43,753 nucleotides of DNA. It comes from Tatlockia sp. (GTDB lineage: Bacteria; Pseudomonadota; Gammaproteobacteria; Legionellales; Legionellaceae). The stretch covers positions 1-43,753 of the forward strand of contig JACCWI010000003.1 of NCBI GenBank assembly GCA_013697725.1, given 5' to 3'. Each line of letters starts with the position of its first letter. The stretch's first letter is position 1. The translations under genes were made by a program, and so were the position numbers. This document shows positions 39,488 to 43,753 of this stretch, one piece after another. Below the pieces are notes generated by a model. That model did no database searches and was not told where the DNA came from. It was given only the letters and a program-made list of their open reading frames with translations.

Positions 39488-41083
39488 GTGGGCTCTTTTT
39501 TAAAAAAATACAGCATCTACCTGTCTTTTTTAGCAATAGGCATGGCATGGACTGGCTTTTCGCATGCTGGTGCAAATATTAATTTTAATGAGAATAAAGC
39601 TAATGCGAACGGCGAGGTGCAAGCAAAAACTGCTGCACCCGGTGAGCCTTTTATGAACGGTTACTATCCGGCTTATCCTGCGACGGCACCTGCTACAGGA
39701 AAAGATCAGGAGTTAATCAAGCGTGGTGAGTATTTAGCACGAATGGGTGACTGCATTGCCTGTCACACTGATGTGCAAGGTGGAACAGCTTCCTACGCGG
39801 GTGGCCTCGCTATTGAAACCCCTTTTGGTACTTTCTACAGTCCTAATATCACACCTGATAAAGAAACGGGGATTGGCTCCTGGACCGAAAAAGATTTTAA
39901 TCGGGCTTTGAAAGAGGGCCGAGATCCTCATGGAAGAAATTATTTTCCTGTTTTTCCTTATATCTATTTTTCAAAAACTACAGACGAGGATACTCAGGCT
40001 CTTTATAAATATTTTATGAGTATTCCTCCCGTCAAATTGAAAAATAAAGACCTGCCTTTCCCCTTTAACGTTCCGGGAGCAAGGTTCTCTTTATGGGGAT
40101 GGAATTTATTATTTTTCTACCCCAATGATACGCCTTTCACTTATGACGTGGCGCAATCAACAGCTTGGAATCGAGGAAAATATATAGTTGATGGTTTGGG
40201 GCATTGCTCTATGTGCCATACCCCACTTAATGTATTTGGCGCGCCTAAAGAAAGATTCTATTTAACAGGTGCCTTTATTGACGGGTACTGGGCTCCGAAC
40301 ATTACCAAATATGGCCTGTACTCAGCTACTCATAAGGAAATTGCTGACGTATTTTCCCGGGGTGAAATGCTTAATAGAGCAGGAACCATTGCTGGTCCAA
40401 TGGCTGAAGTCATACATAATAGTCTGCGACATCTTAGTGATGACGATAAATTGGCGATGGCAACTTATTTGAAAACAGTGGCCTCAGAAGACCCCTTGGG
40501 CGTCCCCGGCTCTAAAGCACAACCCACTTTGAAAAGAGGGAAGCAGGTCTACGTTAATTCGTGCATTATTTGCCATCAAAATGGTGAAATGAGTGCCCCA
40601 CTTATTGGTAAAGCCTCAAGTTGGTATTCACGTCTGAAAGATAGTGGTTTAACCGGTCTTTATCGTCATGCGATTGATGGCTATAACTCTATGCCAATCA
40701 AAGGCGCCTGCGTGACTTGTTCAGACAACGATATCATTTCTGCAGTTGATTATATTTTGAATAGTTCCTTATCTCGCTCCCAATGGAATGACCTGGCAAC
40801 TGGTGGATCGACAAAATACCCCTCAAATGGTCAGAAAATTTATGATGAAAGCTGTGCGATTTGCCATAACGAAGGCAAGCAAGGCGCTCCTGCAATTGGT
40901 GATAAAACAATTTGGGCACCTTTAATTGCGAGAAACATGGACGTTCTTATTAAAAACACAATGGATGGCGACGATCATCCAAAAAATGGCGGTTGCAAAC
41001 ATTGTACTGATGGAGAAATTATTGAGGCTATCAAGTACATGGTAAGCCGCTCTAAAACAGAGGGTAATTTTTCGTTATGGTGA
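39488..41083 (+). CDS. Four-haem cytochrome c
   Basis: A 531-residue periplasmic protein (GTG start, signal SFLKKYSIYLSFLAIGMAWTGFSHA). Four CxxCH sites are visible: CIACH (~89), CSMCH (~240), CIICH (~359) and CAICH (~456). The first two lie in a cytochrome-c region like that of alcohol/gluconate dehydrogenase cytochrome subunits (GEYLARMGDCIACHTD, GGLAIETPFGTFYSPNITPD). The last two are cytochrome c5-like domains with an extra Cys pair (KGACVTC, GGCKHC). The third domain has the axial Met in NSMPIKGACVTC; in the fourth it is replaced (DHPKNGGCKHC). It is upstream of coxB-coxA and probably delivers electrons to that oxidase. Confidence 0.85.
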   Translation: MGSFLKKYSIYLSFLAIGMAWTGFSHAGANINFNENKANANGEVQAKTAAPGEPFMNGYYPAYPATAPATGKDQELIKRGEYLARMGDCIACHTDVQGGTASYAGGLAIETPFGTFYSPNITPDKETGIGSWTEKDFNRALKEGRDPHGRNYFPVFPYIYFSKTTDEDTQALYKYFMSIPPVKLKNKDLPFPFNVPGARFSLWGWNLLFFYPNDTPFTYDVAQSTAWNRGKYIVDGLGHCSMCHTPLNVFGAPKERFYLTGAFIDGYWAPNITKYGLYSATHKEIADVFSRGEMLNRAGTIAGPMAEVIHNSLRHLSDDDKLAMATYLKTVASEDPLGVPGSKAQPTLKRGKQVYVNSCIICHQNGEMSAPLIGKASSWYSRLKDSGLTGLYRHAIDGYNSMPIKGACVTCSDNDIISAVDYILNSSLSRSQWNDLATGGSTKYPSNGQKIYDESCAICHNEGKQGAPAIGDKTIWAPLIARNMDVLIKNTMDGDDHPKNGGCKHCTDGEIIEAIKYMVSRSKTEGNFSLW

Positions 41084-41306
41084 GGAATGGGAGCTGATGA
41101 GGTTCTGATTAGGTAAACCTTTTATTTTAAGCACTTAAAATTTGAGTGAAAATTAAAGGTTAGATAATTCTGGTTAGACAACTAATTTTGCTGCAAGTAA
41201 TGGGCTCTAGAATAAGAATATAAAAGCTAAGTTAATCCTTGACGTCAGCAGGTATGATCCCGGCAGGATGATTGAAGATTAAGTTAATTACGAGGTGAGA
41301 ACGGGG
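41084..41306. other. Intergenic region between the cytochrome and coxB
   Basis: A 223-bp AT-rich gap with no open frame. It probably holds the coxB promoter; no consensus was clear. The coxB start is preceded by GAGGTGAG. Confidence 0.5.
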
Positions 41307-42509
41307 ATGCTAAACAGCTCTAAAATAATGAAGGTGCTTACCTTTATTGGATTAATAACAAGTCAGGTTACATTGGCCGAGACTGATAGATGGCAGTTGA
41401 ACATGTACAAAGGCGTTACGCCTTTAAGCCATGACATGTATGATTTACATATGATTGCGATGGTGATCTGTGCAATTATTGGTATTATTGTCTTCGGTGT
41501 AATGATCTACGCTTTAATTCATCACCGCAAATCAAAAGGGCATAAGGCGGCTACTTTCCATGATAATTTCCGTTTGGAAATTCTGTGGTCAATAATACCT
41601 TTTCTTATTTTACTTGGGCTGGCAATACCAGCAACTAAGGTCTTAATCCGTCTGGAAGATAGCTCTGACTCCGAAGTTACGATAAAAGTTGTAGGTTATC
41701 AGTGGAAATGGCAATACCAATATTTAAATGAGGGTATCAGTTATTTTTCCAATTTATCGACTCCCTACTCGCAAATTGAAAATCAGCAAAAAAAAGGGGA
41801 ATGGTATTTATTAGAAGTAGATAAGCCTCTGGTTTTACCAACTAATAAAAAGATTCGATTTTTGGTGACATCAAATGATGTAATTCATTCCTGGTGGGTT
41901 CCTGAGTTAGGTGTAAAACGTGATGCTATTCCCGGATTTATGCATGAAGCTTGGGCCAAGATAGAAAAACCCGGTACCTATCGCGGACAATGTGCAGAAC
42001 TTTGTGGTATTAATCATGGCTTTATGCCAATTGTGGTGCAGGCAGTAAATGAAGCTGATTATAAACAATGGGTTAGCCAACAAGTAAAGACCAAAGATCA
42101 ATATGAAATTCAAGCTCATCAGCCTGAGGCTCAACCAAATCTTCCGCGTGCTGAGCTTATGAATTTAGGTAGAGAAAAATATGATCAGATTTGTGCAGCT
42201 TGTCATAGAGCGGATGGAACAGGCTTACCACCTATGTATCCGGGCCTGAAAGGTAGTTCAATTGCAGTCGGAAATCCTATAGCCAGGCATATTTTAATCA
42301 TTTTGAATGGCGTTCCTGGCTCGGCGATGCAGCCTTATAGAGATCAATTAAATGATAAGGAAATCGCGGCAATAGCTACCTATGAGCGTAATGCATGGGG
42401 AAATAATACAAATGATACAGTTCAGCCTGAAGAAGTTGCTAAAGTGCGTCAGGCCGAGATTAAAAAGCCTACAATGGTAGAAAAAGCGAAGGTCGGGGGT
42501 ATACGATGA
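41307..42509 (+). CDS. coxB: Cytochrome c oxidase subunit II fused to cytochrome c (caa3 type)
   Basis: About 400 residues from the ATG at 41307 (MLNSSKIMK), with a signal peptide. Two membrane hairpin segments (MVICAIIGIIVFGVMIYALI and LEILWSIIPFLILLGLAIPA) precede the CuA domain, whose ligands are in NDVIHSWWVPELGV and CAELCGINHGFM (two Cys, His, Met). A C-terminal cytochrome c domain follows with CAACHRADGTGLPPMYPGLKG and NGVPGSAMQPYRDQL (axial Met), typical of caa3 oxidases. It takes electrons from cytochrome c and passes them to subunit I. The stop overlaps the coxA ATG as ATGA. Confidence 0.95.
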   Translation: MLNSSKIMKVLTFIGLITSQVTLAETDRWQLNMYKGVTPLSHDMYDLHMIAMVICAIIGIIVFGVMIYALIHHRKSKGHKAATFHDNFRLEILWSIIPFLILLGLAIPATKVLIRLEDSSDSEVTIKVVGYQWKWQYQYLNEGISYFSNLSTPYSQIENQQKKGEWYLLEVDKPLVLPTNKKIRFLVTSNDVIHSWWVPELGVKRDAIPGFMHEAWAKIEKPGTYRGQCAELCGINHGFMPIVVQAVNEADYKQWVSQQVKTKDQYEIQAHQPEAQPNLPRAELMNLGREKYDQICAACHRADGTGLPPMYPGLKGSSIAVGNPIARHILIILNGVPGSAMQPYRDQLNDKEIAAIATYERNAWGNNTNDTVQPEEVAKVRQAEIKKPTMVEKAKVGGIR

Positions 42510-43753
42510 GTTATACAGTAGCGCATGAAAGTGAACATGAAGAACATGGTCCTGAGCAAGGCAAAGGGGTCATTGGTTTTGTAAAGCGGTGGTTATTTAC
42601 CACCAATCATAAAGATATTGGTACCCTTTATTTATGGCTCGCAATGATTAGTTTTTTTGTTGCAGGCTCAATGGCATTAATAATTCGGGCAGAGCTTTTC
42701 CAGCCTGGACATCGTTTTGTCGATCCGAATTTTTTTAATCAAATGACCACTTTGCATGGTTTAATTATGCTATTTGGTGTAGTCATGCCGGCGTTTACCG
42801 GAATGGCTAACTGGCAGATACCTTTAATGATTGGCGCTCCAGATATGGCCTTGCCCAGATTAAATAACTGGAGTTTTTGGCTCTTGCCTTTTGCTTTCAT
42901 TTTGCTTGGTTCTACTCTGTTTCATAACGGCGGCGGCCCCAATTTTGGTTGGACCATGTATGCGCCTTTATCAACCAAATTTGCTCCTCCAAGCACGGAC
43001 TTTATGATTTTTTCAATTCATATGATGGGGCTTTCATCCATTATGGGTTCAATTAACATTATCGCAACGATTTTAAACTTGCGTGCGCCTGGCATGACTA
43101 TGATGAAGATGCCTATGTTTGTTTGGACTTGGTTGATCACGGCTTTTCTCTTAATAGCAATAATGCCCGTGTTAGCCGGTGCCGTAACAATGATGCTTGC
43201 TGATAGGCATTTTGGCACCAGTTTTTTTGAAGCTGCAGGTGGTGGGGATCCTATCTTATTTCAACATGTATTTTGGTTTTTTGGTCATCCTGAAGTTTAT
43301 GTCCTTGTTTTACCGGCGTTTGGTGTTATCTCAGAAGTGATCCCCACCTTTAGCCGTAAACCATTATTTGGTTACCATTTTATGGTTTACGCAACAGTGA
43401 GTATTGCTATTCTTTCCTTCATCGTCTGGGCGCATCATATGTTTACAACTGGCGTGCCACTTGCCGCAGAGTTGTTCTTTATGTATACAACCATGCTGAT
43501 TGCGGTGCCTACAGGCATTAAGGTATTTAATTGGGTTAGTACGATGTTTAAAGGTGCAATGACCTTTGAAACACCGATGCTTTTCGCAGTAGCCTTTGTC
43601 TTTCTCTTTACCATTGGTGGATTTACAGGCTTGATGCTAGCATTAGTTCCTGCTGACTATCAGTATCAAGATACTTATTTTGTGGTGGGTCATTTCCACT
43701 ACGTTTTAGTACCTGGAGTTATTTTTGCTCTATTTTCGGCAACCTATTACTGG
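42506..43753 (+). CDS. coxA: Cytochrome c oxidase subunit I (partial, runs off the window end)
   Basis: ATG at 42506 overlaps the coxB stop (ATGA). The first ~416 residues are present, with an open frame to the end. Heme-copper oxidase motifs: TTLHGLIMLFG (low-spin haem His), QIPLMIGAPDMALPRLNN (D-channel Asp), WFFGHPEVYVLVLPAFG (CuB His cross-linked to Tyr, PEVY: type A), WAHHMFTTG (CuB His-His) and VVGHFHYVLVPG (high- and low-spin haem His). A charged His/Glu-rich N-terminus (HESEHEEHGPEQGKG) precedes the core. It is the catalytic subunit of the aa3-type terminal oxidase, reducing oxygen and pumping protons. Subunit III and assembly genes are expected next, outside the window. Confidence 0.97.
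   Translation, partial: MSYTVAHESEHEEHGPEQGKGVIGFVKRWLFTTNHKDIGTLYLWLAMISFFVAGSMALIIRAELFQPGHRFVDPNFFNQMTTLHGLIMLFGVVMPAFTGMANWQIPLMIGAPDMALPRLNNWSFWLLPFAFILLGSTLFHNGGGPNFGWTMYAPLSTKFAPPSTDFMIFSIHMMGLSSIMGSINIIATILNLRAPGMTMMKMPMFVWTWLITAFLLIAIMPVLAGAVTMMLADRHFGTSFFEAAGGGDPILFQHVFWFFGHPEVYVLVLPAFGVISEVIPTFSRKPLFGYHFMVYATVSIAILSFIVWAHHMFTTGVPLAAELFFMYTTMLIAVPTGIKVFNWVSTMFKGAMTFETPMLFAVAFVFLFTIGGFTGLMLALVPADYQYQDTYFVVGHFHYVLVPGVIFALFSATYYW

Noticed and set aside
1..43753. CRISPR arrays and rRNA genes
   Set aside because: No regularly spaced repeats and no rRNA sequence were seen anywhere in the window.

Overview
The window looks like a chromosomal stretch of a low-GC gammaproteobacterium, most likely a Legionella species or close relative. 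Three things point there: the general codon and AT character, a run of housekeeping blocks that all read as gammaproteobacterial (uvrB; zapA/6S RNA/ygfB/pepP/ubiH/ubiI; ubiE/ubiJ/ubiB/tatA/tatB; lysE/argP-like; a coxB/coxA terminal oxidase), and a 23.1-25.8 kb gene for a large protein that looks like a Dot/Icm-type effector. The genus is inferred from gene content; no database search was possible.

Layout. Positions 1-2900 are accessory DNA: the tail of an IS66-type transposase, a decayed BRO-N (phage antirepressor-like) gene, and a tightly coupled minus-strand cassette (gamma-glutamylcyclotransferase-like, DUF1543, GrpB-GNAT fusion). From 2951 to 8972 lies what I read as a small, decaying genomic island in tRNA-Asn. 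The intact tRNA is at 8897-8972, and a 48-bp copy of its 3' part (one mismatch) is at 2951-2998. Inside are an AbiE-type toxin-antitoxin pair, several GNAT acetyltransferases and remnants of them, a DUF1653 protein, a fragment with a GGQ-like C-terminal motif, an integrase fragment fused to a frameshifted YhcG-type PDDEXK nuclease, and a small broken membrane protein.

From 9051 to 23093 the sequence is mostly core: an aspartate aminotransferase, uvrB, a 6S RNA with its own promoter, zapA (minus), then ygfB-pepP-ubiH-ubiI (plus, overlapping), an outer-membrane beta-barrel protein, and a four-gene TolC/MacA/MacB-type efflux operon in which the MacB ATPase and permease are separate genes. The large putative effector (minus) follows. 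Directly upstream of it sits a MITE-like element of about 115 bp with 29-bp terminal inverted repeats and flanking short direct repeats.

From 26.1 to 43.75 kb come a DUF72 protein, a small hypothetical, a YhhQ transporter, MltB, an MsrB-MsrA fusion, a secreted hypothetical, the ubiE-ubiJ-ubiB-tatA-tatB operon, DUF1841, a secreted Ser/Thr/Gly-rich low-complexity protein behind a 75-bp palindrome, a CBU_0592-like membrane protein, a LysE exporter with a divergent ArgP-like regulator, a YkuD L,D-transpeptidase, RecX, a Rieske protein, a four-haem cytochrome c, and coxB-coxA, with coxA running off the end.

Common threads. Aerobic respiration is well represented: three or four ubiquinone-biosynthesis steps (UbiH, UbiI, UbiE, with UbiJ and UbiB as accessory factors), the Tat translocon components that export cofactor-bearing proteins, a multi-haem cytochrome c and a caa3-like oxidase. 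Envelope functions are the second thread (TolC efflux, MltB, YkuD, beta-barrel protein). The accessory left end and the effector/MITE locus are the places most worth a second look.
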